A stretch of 64,000 bases of DNA from Lientehia hominis (GCF_021044755.1 NZ_JAJNOR010000005.1:248001-312000), one strand, 5' to 3'; positions 25,443-34,074 are shown, counted from the first letter of the stretch. Notes: a model not told the origin generated them from the sequence alone. A program made the numbers and translations.

Positions 25443-26012
25443 TATGATACAAAATACTTTTTGGAATCATTTATAGTTAGCTCCGATCAAGTTCCGGTTC
25501 AGCACCGGCAGAAGTTCCGGACCGTCACGATTTCGGTTCGCTGGCGATGCAGGGGCCGCTTTATCCCCCGCTCCGGCAGTACCGCTCACATGTCGGCAGG
25601 AAATCTTTATGATTTCCCGTCTCCTGTTCGCTCAGAAACGGAATCAGTATTTCCGTTTCTGCCTCCCTCCGCCTGAGGAACACCGGCCTCTGCCCTGCGG
25701 CGCTCACCTTTAGGCCGGCCCGAAATCGTTCTGCCGGTTTCCTGTCTGCCGCACCGTTACAGACATGCTCCATTTTCCTGATTCCAGAAAAGAATCGGAT
25801 ATCCACAGGGCCCGCACGCTTTACGGCAGCGGTCCTCCATGGCCGCCCCAATGGCTTTCACAACAAACATAAGCTTATTTCGGTGCGGGAAGAGGAACAG
25901 GAGGCCGCAAAGATTCTGGTTACGGCTGCCAGCGACCCGCCTGGATGGAAGCGGACTTACTCCTGTCTCCTCTGGTTTACAAAGATAAATTTGTATATAA
26001 GGTATTTATTGG
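25443..26012 (+). repeat. Mosaic intergenic repeat, copy 3 (longest form, A-B-C-D)
   Basis: This is a 570-base non-coding element. Module A is ATACTTTTTGGAATCATT. Module B runs from CAGAAGTTCCGG to GGCGATGCAG. A 287-base block follows between two GGCCGC sites (25554 and 25841); it includes module C, AATCGTTCTGCCGGTTTC to GGATATCCAC at 25726-25807. Module D runs from CCCCAATGGCTTTCACAACA to the end. Two UUCG-type hairpins lie just before it near 25409-25438. Open frames across it do not look like proteins. Confidence 0.8.
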
Positions 26013-26021
26013 TACAAAAAA

Positions 26022-26056
26022 CAGGACATACTTCCGTATGTCCTGCTGTTTTTTCC
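26022..26056 (-). terminator. Terminator after the REC-HD-GYP-GGDEF gene
   Basis: A 10-bp stem (CAGGACATAC / GTATGTCCTG) with a 4-base loop is flanked by T runs in both directions. It lies 3 bases after the stop of the minus-strand signalling gene. Confidence 0.85.
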
Positions 26057-26058
26057 TG

Positions 26059-28182
26059 CTATTCTTCTATCTTATCTACGCTTGAAAGCACCGACTCACA
26101 TACTGGAGATTCCATATTTTCACGATATAGCACATAGGACCCCGCGCCTCTTTTCTTCGCCTCACAAAGAGCACAGTTCGCCCTGGACATCAGCGCCTGA
26201 TAGCTGCTTCCGTCCTCCGGATATCGGGCAGCACCCATGCTTCCGGATATGGAAATCTCATATTCGGAAAATTCCTTCCCGCGGTAAAACCAGCAGATTT
26301 CCTCTGCTTTCTGCTGCAGGAGCCGGTCCGGCATGCTTCCCTTTATGATTATGGCGAACTCATCGCCTCCTATCCGGGCAACAAAATCAGTGGAGCGCAG
26401 ATGCGCTGGAATCTCTTTGGCAATCTTTTTCAAGAGCACGTCGCCTGCCAGATGTCCCATGGTACTGTTGACCTTTTTAAAATCGTCCACATCCACAAAC
26501 AGCATGATAAAGGCTTCCTCGCCCTCCTCGATCATCTCCTGCACTATGCCCTCCAGGGCCTGCCTGTTATACAGCCCCGTCAGGTAATCATGCAGCGCCT
26601 GCCTCTTCCAGCGAAGTGCCTCTTCCTTCAGTACATTGATACTGTTCAGCTTTCCGATATAACCACTGGGCTTTTCATCTTCTCCATCATCCCAAATCGC
26701 CCTCAGATAGAGCTCATACCATTCCCTAGTCCCGTCTCCATTCAAAAGATTGACCTCCGTGGAATAAACTGGAGATTCCGGCGTTATCTTTTGTATGTCC
26801 CTCTTAATCTCTTCCAGGTCCTTTGCTTCAATCCGTTCATCATGAGCAAAGTAGTCGGCCGCATGCAATACGTGCGGTCCCTCCCGGAACACCTCGGTGA
26901 ATTTTCCGGTGAATTCTATGGTATCCGCGTTTTTATCGAACGTAAACAAGATTTCATCAGCCATCTCCGACAGCCAGTGGTATTTCTGCCTTTCTCTTTC
27001 CAGAAGGGCAAGCGTCGCCTCAGAAACATTTCTTTCCTGCGTTTTTTTATTGGCGCCGGCCTGCCAGTCGCTCTGCGCTTCCGTAGGGAACTTTTCTTCC
27101 CCTCCATTCAGATAAAGAGTATCGTGCAGATATTCCGCCACTTCAGAAAAACATTGGAGAAGCCTGGGGTTAAATGCTCCGCACTCCCCTCCCATAACCA
27201 TTTTCACAGCCGTCTTATGGGGATAGGCTTTTTTATAGCAACGTTCACTGACCAAGGCGTCGTAGACGTCAGCCATAGAGACCACCTGTGCCCATATGCT
27301 GATATCTTCTCCCCTCAGCCTGTCGGGATAGCCCCTCCCGTCCCATCTCTCATGATGGTGACGGCAGATCTCATAACAATATTCAAATATTTCTTCATCA
27401 TGGAAAAACGGTATGCTCTGCAGAATCTCGCAGCCATACAAGGTGTGCTTCTTCATGATCTCAAATTCATCGGCTGTCAGCCGGCCGGGCTTGTTCAATA
27501 TGTAATCTGGAATTGAAATCTTTCCGATGTCATGCATGGCGGAAGCGTTGGATATCACTTCAATCTTTTCAGGAGTCAGCTCATACTCCGGATAGCTCCT
27601 GCCAAACCATTCCAGCATGATCTTTGTCGCACGGCGGATCCTCCGTACATGCTGTCCGGATTCACCGCTCCGAAACTCGATGACAGAACTGAGCATATCG
27701 ATGATCGTCACATTGGTGAAACGGAGGCGCTCCGCCTGTTTCTTAATGGTCTTGACCTGTTCATCCACCAGACTCGCCAGATGGTTCCGGCTCCGGTACA
27801 GCTCAATGGCATTATTCACACGTTTCCGCACGATAACCGGATCCACGATCGGCTTGTTGATGACGTCGACCACGCCGCTCTCGTATCCCTGTACAGCCAC
27901 TTCAGAGGATGTGTCCGAAGTAATGAGAAACACCGGAATGCTCTTTATAAGCCCTTTTTCCGACAATTGCTCCAAAACCCCGAACCCATCCAGTTCAGGC
28001 ATCACAATATCCAGAAGAAGCGCTTCCGGCAGAGTCTTGGAGTTTTCAATGATCTCGATGGCTGCTCTGCCGTTCTCCGCTTCTTCTATGGAATATTCAT
28101 TATAAAAAATTTCTTTCAGTATCGCTCTGTTCAGTTCTGAATCGTCTACGATCAGAATCATTCCGCTGGACTTGGATTTCAT
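26059..28182 (-). CDS. Response regulator with HD-GYP phosphodiesterase and GGDEF cyclase domains
   Basis: This 707-residue cytoplasmic c-di-GMP protein has, in order, a receiver domain (1-125, phospho-Asp58 in LLLDIVMPELDG), a coiled linker, an HD-GYP domain (160-350) with HDIGK at 217 and HHERWDGRGYPD near 276, a PAS-like region (about 410-530), and a C-terminal GGDEF domain (RIGGDEFAII near 620). Both the breakdown and synthesis motifs are intact. The ATG at 28182 has a GAGGGAG site. The Hpt protein gene directly upstream is the likely phosphate donor, so a hybrid kinase elsewhere is probably needed. Confidence 0.94.
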   Translation of the reverse strand: MKSKSSGMILIVDDSELNRAILKEIFYNEYSIEEAENGRAAIEIIENSKTLPEALLLDIVMPELDGFGVLEQLSEKGLIKSIPVFLITSDTSSEVAVQGYESGVVDVINKPIVDPVIVRKRVNNAIELYRSRNHLASLVDEQVKTIKKQAERLRFTNVTIIDMLSSVIEFRSGESGQHVRRIRRATKIMLEWFGRSYPEYELTPEKIEVISNASAMHDIGKISIPDYILNKPGRLTADEFEIMKKHTLYGCEILQSIPFFHDEEIFEYCYEICRHHHERWDGRGYPDRLRGEDISIWAQVVSMADVYDALVSERCYKKAYPHKTAVKMVMGGECGAFNPRLLQCFSEVAEYLHDTLYLNGGEEKFPTEAQSDWQAGANKKTQERNVSEATLALLERERQKYHWLSEMADEILFTFDKNADTIEFTGKFTEVFREGPHVLHAADYFAHDERIEAKDLEEIKRDIQKITPESPVYSTEVNLLNGDGTREWYELYLRAIWDDGEDEKPSGYIGKLNSINVLKEEALRWKRQALHDYLTGLYNRQALEGIVQEMIEEGEEAFIMLFVDVDDFKKVNSTMGHLAGDVLLKKIAKEIPAHLRSTDFVARIGGDEFAIIIKGSMPDRLLQQKAEEICWFYRGKEFSEYEISISGSMGAARYPEDGSSYQALMSRANCALCEAKKRGAGSYVLYRENMESPVCESVLSSVDKIEE

Positions 28183-28231
28183 CAATTTCTCCCTCAGACT
28201 CCTGGCCCCGTAGTCTCAAATATCCTCTGTC

Positions 28232-28582
28232 CTACCAAAGATCTTTGATCACGTCCATGATTTTCCCATACTGCTCCTGAATCATCGTCCAGTTCTCGGC
28301 ATATTCTTCTGTCTTCTTATTCCTGACCGCGTATACCAGTTTCGCACATGCCCCGCTCAGCGGGTCAAAGCCCATGTTGGCCGCGACTCCCTTCAGCGTA
28401 TGAGCCATACGTTCGATTCCCTCTTCGTCGTTTTCTTCAACGGCTTTTCCCAATTCTGAATAGCTGGAATCATCTCCGAATTTCTTTACAAAACGTTCCC
28501 ACAATTTCTGATTGCCGGAAAACCTGCAAAGCGTCCTGTCCACGTCCGGTACGATTTTCTGCATTGCTTCTAAGAAATCCAT
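28232..28582 (-). CDS. Histidine phosphotransfer (Hpt) domain protein
   Basis: This 116-residue helical protein carries the Hpt motif AHTLKGVAANMG near residues 60-71, in which His61 takes the phosphate. It has no other domain. The gene lies 49 bases before the REC-HD-GYP-GGDEF gene on the same strand with a GAGGGAAAGAGA leader, which points to a phosphorelay from an unlinked hybrid kinase through this protein to the receiver domain. Confidence 0.9.
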   Translation of the reverse strand: MDFLEAMQKIVPDVDRTLCRFSGNQKLWERFVKKFGDDSSYSELGKAVEENDEEGIERMAHTLKGVAANMGFDPLSGACAKLVYAVRNKKTEEYAENWTMIQEQYGKIMDVIKDLW

Positions 28583-28677
28583 TCTCTTTCCCTCTCTTAC
28601 GCTGTTACGGTGCTTTTCCTTTTCAGGTTTATTCTAACATTGTATATACATTAATATTTTTTGTCAACGTCTTCTCT

Positions 28678-29310
28678 TTACTTCTGTACCCAGACCTCTA
28701 CATTCCTGTCCACACCCATTTCATTGGCTATGGTGCAGTTTGCGACCAGCACGTCGATCCGCTTCCCTTTGATTCCGCCTCCGCAGTCCTCGGCCACATA
28801 TTCATAGTCCAGTCCGCCGATTCTTACGTGGCTGTAATATGGAATTACAGAAGGGTCCACAGCAATGGTGTGATGGAGCTGCATGGGCGCCTGGGTGCTG
28901 GTCTGCCATGCCCACTGATCATTGCAGCATTCCAGCGGACAATAATAAGTTATGACCCAGTCATCCCCCAGGCTGATCCATTCTCCCCCGGCCTCCTCAT
29001 CGGGCTCCTGGCCGGCCTCATCTCCTTCTCCCTGCGCTGCTTCCGTACTCTCCGGTGCTTCTGCCGGAATGACAGGCTCCGTCTTGGCAGGGCCCGCGTC
29101 TGTCTGGACCTCCGCCGCTTCCACCGTCTCGGAGGCTTCCCAGTCTGGTTCTCCGACCCTGGAAATACCGTCCTCCTTCGCCGGCTCATAATTTCTTACC
29201 CACTGGCTGTTAAAGCCAGCCATATGATTTCCTACCTGCGCCGGTCCGTAGCTTTTTACGGGCGACGCCATGAGGCAAAGACCTAATCCTATGACAAAAC
29301 CTGCTTTCAT
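28678..29310 (-). CDS. Secreted 3D-domain protein (cell-wall associated)
   Basis: This 210-residue exported protein has a signal peptide (MKAGFVIGLGLCLMASPVKS) and a low-complexity acidic linker (about 55-115, Glu/Ala/Pro rich). The C-terminal 3D domain is named for its aspartates: TIAVDPSVIPYYSHVRI and EDCGGGIKGKRIDVLV are visible. The domain has the double-psi barrel fold seen in MltA-type lytic transglycosylases and YocH-like muralytic enzymes. Three or four extra cysteines near ITYYCPLECCND could form a disulfide. A GGAAG site precedes the ATG. It may cut or bind peptidoglycan. Confidence 0.88.
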   Translation of the reverse strand: MKAGFVIGLGLCLMASPVKSYGPAQVGNHMAGFNSQWVRNYEPAKEDGISRVGEPDWEASETVEAAEVQTDAGPAKTEPVIPAEAPESTEAAQGEGDEAGQEPDEEAGGEWISLGDDWVITYYCPLECCNDQWAWQTSTQAPMQLHHTIAVDPSVIPYYSHVRIGGLDYEYVAEDCGGGIKGKRIDVLVANCTIANEMGVDRNVEVWVQK

Positions 29311-29383
29311 GAAATTCTTCCTTTCCTTTCAATCTTAATGGGTTTGTCATAGTATTTCCTCTTTTTTCCTATTTATTCCGCAC

Positions 29384-30385
29384 CTATATCACTTTTCGGT
29401 ACAGACGTATGAAAAACCGGCTGCCCGCGCCCGGCGTGCTCTCCACCTCCACCTGGCCGTTCTGGATATTCAATATATATTTGGCCATGGCCAGGCCGAT
29501 TCCCACGCTGTCTCTTCCGGCGTTCTTCCCTTTATAAAACCGTTCAAAAATATGAGGCAAGTCTTCAGGTGCGATCCCCTCCCCGCTGTCCTCAACCACC
29601 AGCTGCAGATATACTCCCCTCTCTTCACTGTATATGGTGATCTTTCCATCCTCAGGCGTGTGTTCCATACAGTTTTTCAAAATATTGGAAATGGCCTCCG
29701 AAGTCCAGGGCACGTCGCAGCTGATATGCTGAGACTCCGGTATCTCCACCACAAGCGTCTGGTTTTTCAGTTCCATCGGAATCAACAGGTGCTCCGCCGC
29801 TTTTCTCACCAGTTCCGATACCTGAACAGGCTCCTGCTTGAACTGTATAGCCCCTGCATCCAGCTTTGACATCTTTAAAAGAGAGCTCAGCAGCCATTCC
29901 ATCCGTTTGAGCTGAGAACGGATAGAATCTATGAATTCTTCCCTTTTTTCTGCCGGCAGACTCTCATCCCTCAGAATATCCGTCATGACCATCATGGATG
30001 TCATCGGAGTTTTCAGCTGATGGGAAATGTCCGAAAGAGAACCGGCCAGATAGGCCTTGTCCTCCGATAACAGCTCCGCCTGCGTTTCCAGTCTCGTCAC
30101 TATTTTGTATATATCATTTCGAAGGAGGCTGAGTTCTCCTTCTACATTATCTGGTATGTCCAGCTTTTTATCGCCGTTCAGCACCTTCTTCAAGTATAGA
30201 GAAAGGCTGGATATCTTACGATACCTGATATGGTTTACCAGCAAGTAAATAATAACTGCTGCCAGAAAGAAAAGAAAAAAATACTGAAATCCCCCTCCCG
30301 ACTCCGCAAATATAGCGCTTCCCGACAGTATTCCCACCGTCAGCAGCACCCAAAATCCATATTTCACTTCCTGATTTCGAAACAT
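29384..30385 (-). CDS. Sensor histidine kinase with very short extracellular loop
   Basis: This 333-residue kinase has two N-terminal TM helices (about 10-27 and 36-53) joined by a loop of only about eight residues (ESGGGFQY). A HisKA domain follows with ISHQLKTPMTSMM (phospho-His), then a HATPase domain with NCMEHTPEDGKI, DSGEGIAPEDLPHIFERFYK and GIGLAMAKYIL. The short loop is the pattern of intramembrane-sensing kinases such as BceS, which usually work with a peptide-sensing ABC transporter; none is adjacent. It starts one base after the response regulator stop and has a GGGGGA site. Confidence 0.93.
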   Translation of the reverse strand: MFRNQEVKYGFWVLLTVGILSGSAIFAESGGGFQYFFLFFLAAVIIYLLVNHIRYRKISSLSLYLKKVLNGDKKLDIPDNVEGELSLLRNDIYKIVTRLETQAELLSEDKAYLAGSLSDISHQLKTPMTSMMVMTDILRDESLPAEKREEFIDSIRSQLKRMEWLLSSLLKMSKLDAGAIQFKQEPVQVSELVRKAAEHLLIPMELKNQTLVVEIPESQHISCDVPWTSEAISNILKNCMEHTPEDGKITIYSEERGVYLQLVVEDSGEGIAPEDLPHIFERFYKGKNAGRDSVGIGLAMAKYILNIQNGQVEVESTPGAGSRFFIRLYRKVI

Positions 30386-30386
30386 A

Positions 30387-31064
30387 TCATTCCCCCAAAC
30401 GGTATCCCAGCCCGCGCACAGTCTTTATCAAATCTGTCTCTCCGTCTTCTCCGCCCAGTTTTTCTCTGAGCCGTTTGATATAAACCGTCAGCGTATTGTC
30501 ACTGACATAGTCGCCGCCAATATCCCACAGGCTCTCCAAAAGCTGGTTTCTTGTCAGAACTTGTCCCTCTGCCATGGCCAGCGCCAGCAAAAGCCGGTAT
30601 TCCATCGTGGTCAGAAACAGCTCTTCACCGCTTTTGTACACCTTCGCCTGGAGAGGATAGATGGAAATATCTCCGATGAGGAAGATTTTTTCAGAATTAT
30701 CCGCTTTCTGATATCTCCTGAGCACAGACTTCATTCTGGATAGAAGCTCCCGGATGCGGAAAGGTTTGGTAATATAGTCGTCCGCCCCCATATCCAGACC
30801 CATGACCACGTTTCCTTCATCATCGCATGCTGTCAGAAAGATCACCGCTGTCTCTTCCCGCTTTTTTGCTTTTCTGCATATATCGTAGCCGTTTCCGTCA
30901 GGCAGTGAAACATCCAGCAGACACAGATCGAAGCATTCCTCGTCTAAAGCTTTCAATGCCTCTGAAGCGAGATGGCAGGTACGCACTTCATAATTTTCCT
31001 GTTTCAGCGAATATTCGAGCCCCATGGCAATGCTGTGGTCGTCTTCTACAAACAACACTTTCAT
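30387..31064 (-). CDS. OmpR-family response regulator
   Basis: This 225-residue two-domain regulator has a receiver (1-118) with KVLFVEDDHSIAMGLEYS, phospho-Asp in LCLLDVSLPDGNG near 51, the TACDDEG stretch and the conserved Lys in DDYITKPF, and a winged-helix DNA-binding domain (130-225) with EYRLLLALA, LESLWD and DNTLTVYIKRLREKL. The start at 31064 has a GGAAGGGAAAGC leader; the longer frame adds ten unsupported residues. It is cotranscribed with the kinase downstream. Target genes are not evident. Confidence 0.94.
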   Translation of the reverse strand: MKVLFVEDDHSIAMGLEYSLKQENYEVRTCHLASEALKALDEECFDLCLLDVSLPDGNGYDICRKAKKREETAVIFLTACDDEGNVVMGLDMGADDYITKPFRIRELLSRMKSVLRRYQKADNSEKIFLIGDISIYPLQAKVYKSGEELFLTTMEYRLLLALAMAEGQVLTRNQLLESLWDIGGDYVSDNTLTVYIKRLREKLGGEDGETDLIKTVRGLGYRLGE

Positions 31065-31190
31065 TTGCTTTCCCTTCCTCTCATATTTCCTCAATTATAA
31101 TATAATCATAAGAAAAATGATATACACATTTTCACCGCCTGTGCTATACTGGAATGATATAAATACAATGCCGGAAAGGACAGCGTACAA

Positions 31191-32384
31191 ATGGTTGCCG
31201 TAATTTTATCTCCAATCTATATCCTTCTTATTCTATATATACTCCGCTGGAATCTATGGTGGCTTTCAGCCTGCAGCTCCATTTTCCGCAAAAAAGCCTT
31301 TCGGATTATTTATTCCTTTGTCTTTCTTTTTATCTCTTTGTCTCTTATCATCGCATTTTTCATTCGGGAGCCGTCCCTAAAATGGTTCTTTAAACATCTC
31401 AGCAACTACTGGCTCGGTACTCTGCTCTATATCATACTAACCGTGGTGATCGGTGACATCATCCGTTTCATCCTTCTGCATATAAAACGTGTCAACAAGG
31501 TCAAGCTTCACTCAAGGAAAACATTCATCATCAGCGGGGCCATTGTCACCTTCTGCATCGTTGCCGTCAGCACATACGGAATCATCCACGCCAGAGACCT
31601 GAAAACAAAAAAATATGAAATAACCATAGACAAGACCTGTGAGACCGGCGATATGAAGGTGGTGCTTATTGCTGACCTGCATATGGGCTACAGCATCGGA
31701 CACAGCTACATCGAAAAAATGGCCCGGAAGATCAATGATATGGAACCGGATCTGATCTGTATCGCCGGGGATATTTTCGACAACGAATATGACGCCCTGG
31801 ACGATCCAGCCGCCATCACAGCCGCGTTAAAAAGTATGAAGAGCACTTATGGCACCTATGCCTGTTGGGGGAATCACGATATATCAGAAAAGATACTGGC
31901 TGGATTCACCTTCGGCTCTAAAAAGTCTTTGACCGATGACGACAGGATGGGCAGCCTTCTGCAGGATGCCGGCATCACCCTGTTAAATGATGAGACCGTG
32001 TGCATCGATGATTCCTTCTACCTGATCGGGCGTAAAGACATTGCAAGAGTGCGTAAAATTGAACATATCAGAAAAAGCCCCGAAGAACTGACGTCAGGGC
32101 TTGATAAAAGCAAACCTGTCATTGTACTGGAACACCAGCCCAAACAGCTCTCCGAGCTGTCAGAAGCCGGTGTGGACGCCCATCTCTGCGGCCATACTCA
32201 CAACGGCCAGCTGTTTCCCGGTAACCTGACCATCGGACTCCTGTGGGAAAATCCTTACGGATTGGAGAAAAAGGGCAGCATGTATTCCATCGTCACCTCC
32301 GGTGTCGGCGTCTGGGGGCCGGACATGCGTGTCGGAACCGACAGTGAGATCGTAGAAATCCAGGTCTCATTCCGAAAGGACTGA
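31191..32384 (+). CDS. Membrane-anchored metallophosphoesterase (YkuE/YaeI-like)
   Basis: This 397-residue protein has four N-terminal TM helices (residues 4-24, 34-54, 62-90, 104-124) and a calcineurin-like phosphoesterase domain. Metal ligands are visible in order: ADLHMG, AGDIFDN, GNHD, then EHQP and GHTHNGQ. Family members act on phospholipid or UDP-linked substrates at the membrane. It is transcribed away from the two-component genes. An extended -10 (TGCTATACT, 31142-31150) sits upstream. Regulation by the neighbouring two-component system is plausible but not shown. Confidence 0.92.
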   Translation: MVAVILSPIYILLILYILRWNLWWLSACSSIFRKKAFRIIYSFVFLFISLSLIIAFFIREPSLKWFFKHLSNYWLGTLLYIILTVVIGDIIRFILLHIKRVNKVKLHSRKTFIISGAIVTFCIVAVSTYGIIHARDLKTKKYEITIDKTCETGDMKVVLIADLHMGYSIGHSYIEKMARKINDMEPDLICIAGDIFDNEYDALDDPAAITAALKSMKSTYGTYACWGNHDISEKILAGFTFGSKKSLTDDDRMGSLLQDAGITLLNDETVCIDDSFYLIGRKDIARVRKIEHIRKSPEELTSGLDKSKPVIVLEHQPKQLSELSEAGVDAHLCGHTHNGQLFPGNLTIGLLWENPYGLEKKGSMYSIVTSGVGVWGPDMRVGTDSEIVEIQVSFRKD

Positions 32385-32546
32385 GCTTTTGTCTCCAGCC
32401 GGTATACCAGGCCTTGTCCGCTTTTGAAAAAGGTCATTCCGTCTATGGCCAGAAACGGTTTAAAACGCTCCTCGCCATCGTATGCTGCTCCTACTCTCGT
32501 ATAAAATACCTCTCGAGCGGTTATCCTGCTCTTGAGGTGATAATAC

Positions 32547-32723
32547 ATGGTTTACCAGAATCTATCGGAGCTGCTGTCCCGCAGCAGCAGTACCCGCAAA
32601 TATTTCACATCCCTGCCGGTCATGATGCAGATGCTGCTGCACAAGGAGCATAACGATATCAACACGGCGGCAAAGCTGCGCTGGACAGTTGATATATTAA
32701 AAAGCCAAGAAGTTTTACGGTAG
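32547..32723 (+). CDS. Small 58-residue protein, unknown function
   Basis: This short gene begins MVYQNLSELLSRSSSTRKYF, continues TSLPVMMQMLLHKEH and ends ILKSQEVLR. The leader GAGGTGATAATAC before the ATG is an almost perfect ribosome-binding site with good spacing. The predicted protein is mostly helical and soluble. I know similar short clostridial proteins with a YFxSLPV segment but no function. The 160 bases before it (32385-32546) hold no convincing gene, and the 147 bases after it are also empty. Confidence 0.6.
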   Translation: MVYQNLSELLSRSSSTRKYFTSLPVMMQMLLHKEHNDINTAAKLRWTVDILKSQEVLR

Positions 32724-32870
32724 GCACACGGCGGAAAAATTCCTTGCGGAACGAAAAAACGGAAATCCCATGTATGATCGTTGTATTTCCGGCTCATGGG
32801 CGAGCAGCAGTTTTAATCAATCCACTTGAGCTTTTTCAGCTCCTGGTCTTTCATCCTTTCCTCACCTGAC

Positions 32871-33125
32871 CTATCTATTCGTCGCCGGAATAGAAGCCCT
32901 GCTCCCTAAATAGCTTTTAAGGCATTCCGCTGCCTCCTCCGCCTTTGAAAAAAGAATCGCCTTACCGGTAATGTACTCTACCGCATCATTCCATTCCCGT
33001 AAGCTGTATTGTTGCACATGGCAATGGTCAATCGCATTCTTGATAGAATGAAACCTTGTGCTTCCTCTTAAATCAGAGATATATGCACAATCTGTCTGAA
33101 TGCGCAAATATTCTAATAGTTCCAT
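32871..33125 (-). CDS. Small soluble protein, unknown function
   Basis: This 84-residue protein begins MELLEYLRIQTDCAYISDLR and is mostly helical, with QYSLREWNDAVEYITGKAIL in the middle. The start at 33125 is fixed by AGGAGGAAGC directly upstream; the longer frame has no site. No domain is recognised. It sits just downstream of another possible short gene (33134-33319) whose stop overlaps its ribosome-binding region, so they may form a two-gene unit in the accessory patch next to the resolvase. Confidence 0.7.
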   Translation of the reverse strand: MELLEYLRIQTDCAYISDLRGSTRFHSIKNAIDHCHVQQYSLREWNDAVEYITGKAILFSKAEEAAECLKSYLGSRASIPATNR

Positions 33126-33133
33126 GCTTCCTC

Positions 33134-33319
33134 CTATATCTTTAGTTTTTTCTTCAATCCACGGCTTTTCCAAAAAATCACCTTATACCTGCCGTCCTTA
33201 GGCGTCTGTGGCGAATTTTCCGCCAAATGATCTGTTCCCCGCATCCCGTTGCCATACTGCAATGCTACAATAATTCTTTCAATGACAATTTCTCCTTTCT
33301 CCGCAAAAAAGACCGACAT
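33134..33319 (-). CDS. Possible small protein, start uncertain
   Basis: The frame encodes MSVFFAEKGEIVIERIIVAL and ends in a very basic KSRGLKKKLKI tail. The stop lies 8 bases before the next ATG, spacing that looks real. The ATG at 33319 has no ribosome-binding site. A good AAAGGAGAA lies inside the frame with only an ATT codon (33283) at the right distance, so a shorter protein with a rare ATT start is possible. No family is recognised. Confidence 0.4.
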   Translation of the reverse strand: MSVFFAEKGEIVIERIIVALQYGNGMRGTDHLAENSPQTPKDGRYKVIFWKSRGLKKKLKI

Positions 33320-33477
33320 TTCGCACTGTCCAAGCACGATATATCAGACTTTTCCGTTCCGGTATGGTATACTATCAAAATACGGATATTTATACTGATA
33401 TGGGAAGGAAAAAAAGCTGAAATCTATGTAAAAACAATGAATGATATTTCCTACATTTTCCTGTTTTAATAGCTGTA

Positions 33478-34074
33478 TTATTTTCCATGAACCCATCTCA
33501 GGAAGGTGTCCTGTGCAATAGAAAGCTGCCTGGCCGCCTCCCGTGAGGTGATTTTTTTATCTTCCCATTCAATTTTAAGCTTCCAAAACTGTTCCGGCAC
33601 CGTTTTTCTTGGCCGCCCAAATTGTACACCGCGCAGCCTTGCGGCCGCGATCCCTTCCATCTGTCTCTGGTGGATATTTTCACGTTCCGTCTGCGCCACA
33701 TAAGACAAAATCTGTAAGACCAGATCAGCAACGAAAGTACCGGTCAAATCGCTGCCTGATTTTCTGGTGTCTAAAAGCGGCATATCGAGCACCACCACAT
33801 CCGCCTTCTTTTCTTTGGTGATAATCCGCCACTGCTGCAGGATTTCTTCATAATTGCGTCCCAGCCGATCAATAGATTTTACTACCAGAATGTCGCCTGG
33901 CCGGAGTTTTCTAATCATTTTCCGATATTGTGGGCGGTTAAAATCCTTCCCGCTGAGTTTATCCATATAGATGTTTTTTTCTGAAACTGGAAAATCCAGT
34001 AAGGCAAGAAGCTGCCGATCCTCGTTTTGTTCTTTGGTGGATACGCGGACGTATCCGTAAATTTTGCATTCCAT
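33478..34074 (-). CDS. Serine recombinase (resolvase/invertase family)
   Basis: This 198-residue small serine recombinase has the catalytic serine in YGYVRVSTKEQNEDRQ (Ser13), the conserved KSIDRLGRNYEEI segment with catalytic arginines, the long E helix (LQILSYVAQTERENIHQRQ) and a C-terminal helix-turn-helix (KKITSREAARQLSIAQDTFLRW). Length fits Tn3-type resolvases and DNA invertases. The ATG has AAAGGAGG. It cuts and rejoins DNA at paired sites. No transposase is adjacent, and I could not find a clear pair of crossover sites. It marks this patch as acquired DNA. Confidence 0.93.
   Translation of the reverse strand: MECKIYGYVRVSTKEQNEDRQLLALLDFPVSEKNIYMDKLSGKDFNRPQYRKMIRKLRPGDILVVKSIDRLGRNYEEILQQWRIITKEKKADVVVLDMPLLDTRKSGSDLTGTFVADLVLQILSYVAQTERENIHQRQMEGIAAARLRGVQFGRPRKTVPEQFWKLKIEWEDKKITSREAARQLSIAQDTFLRWVHGK

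Noticed and set aside
25561..25851. 96-codon minus-strand frame
   Set aside because: It lies in the insert block of repeat copy 3 and shows no protein-like pattern.
32255..32548. 97-codon minus-strand frame overlapping the metallophosphoesterase end
   Set aside because: A large part is antisense to the conserved end of that gene, and no ribosome-binding site or domain is seen.
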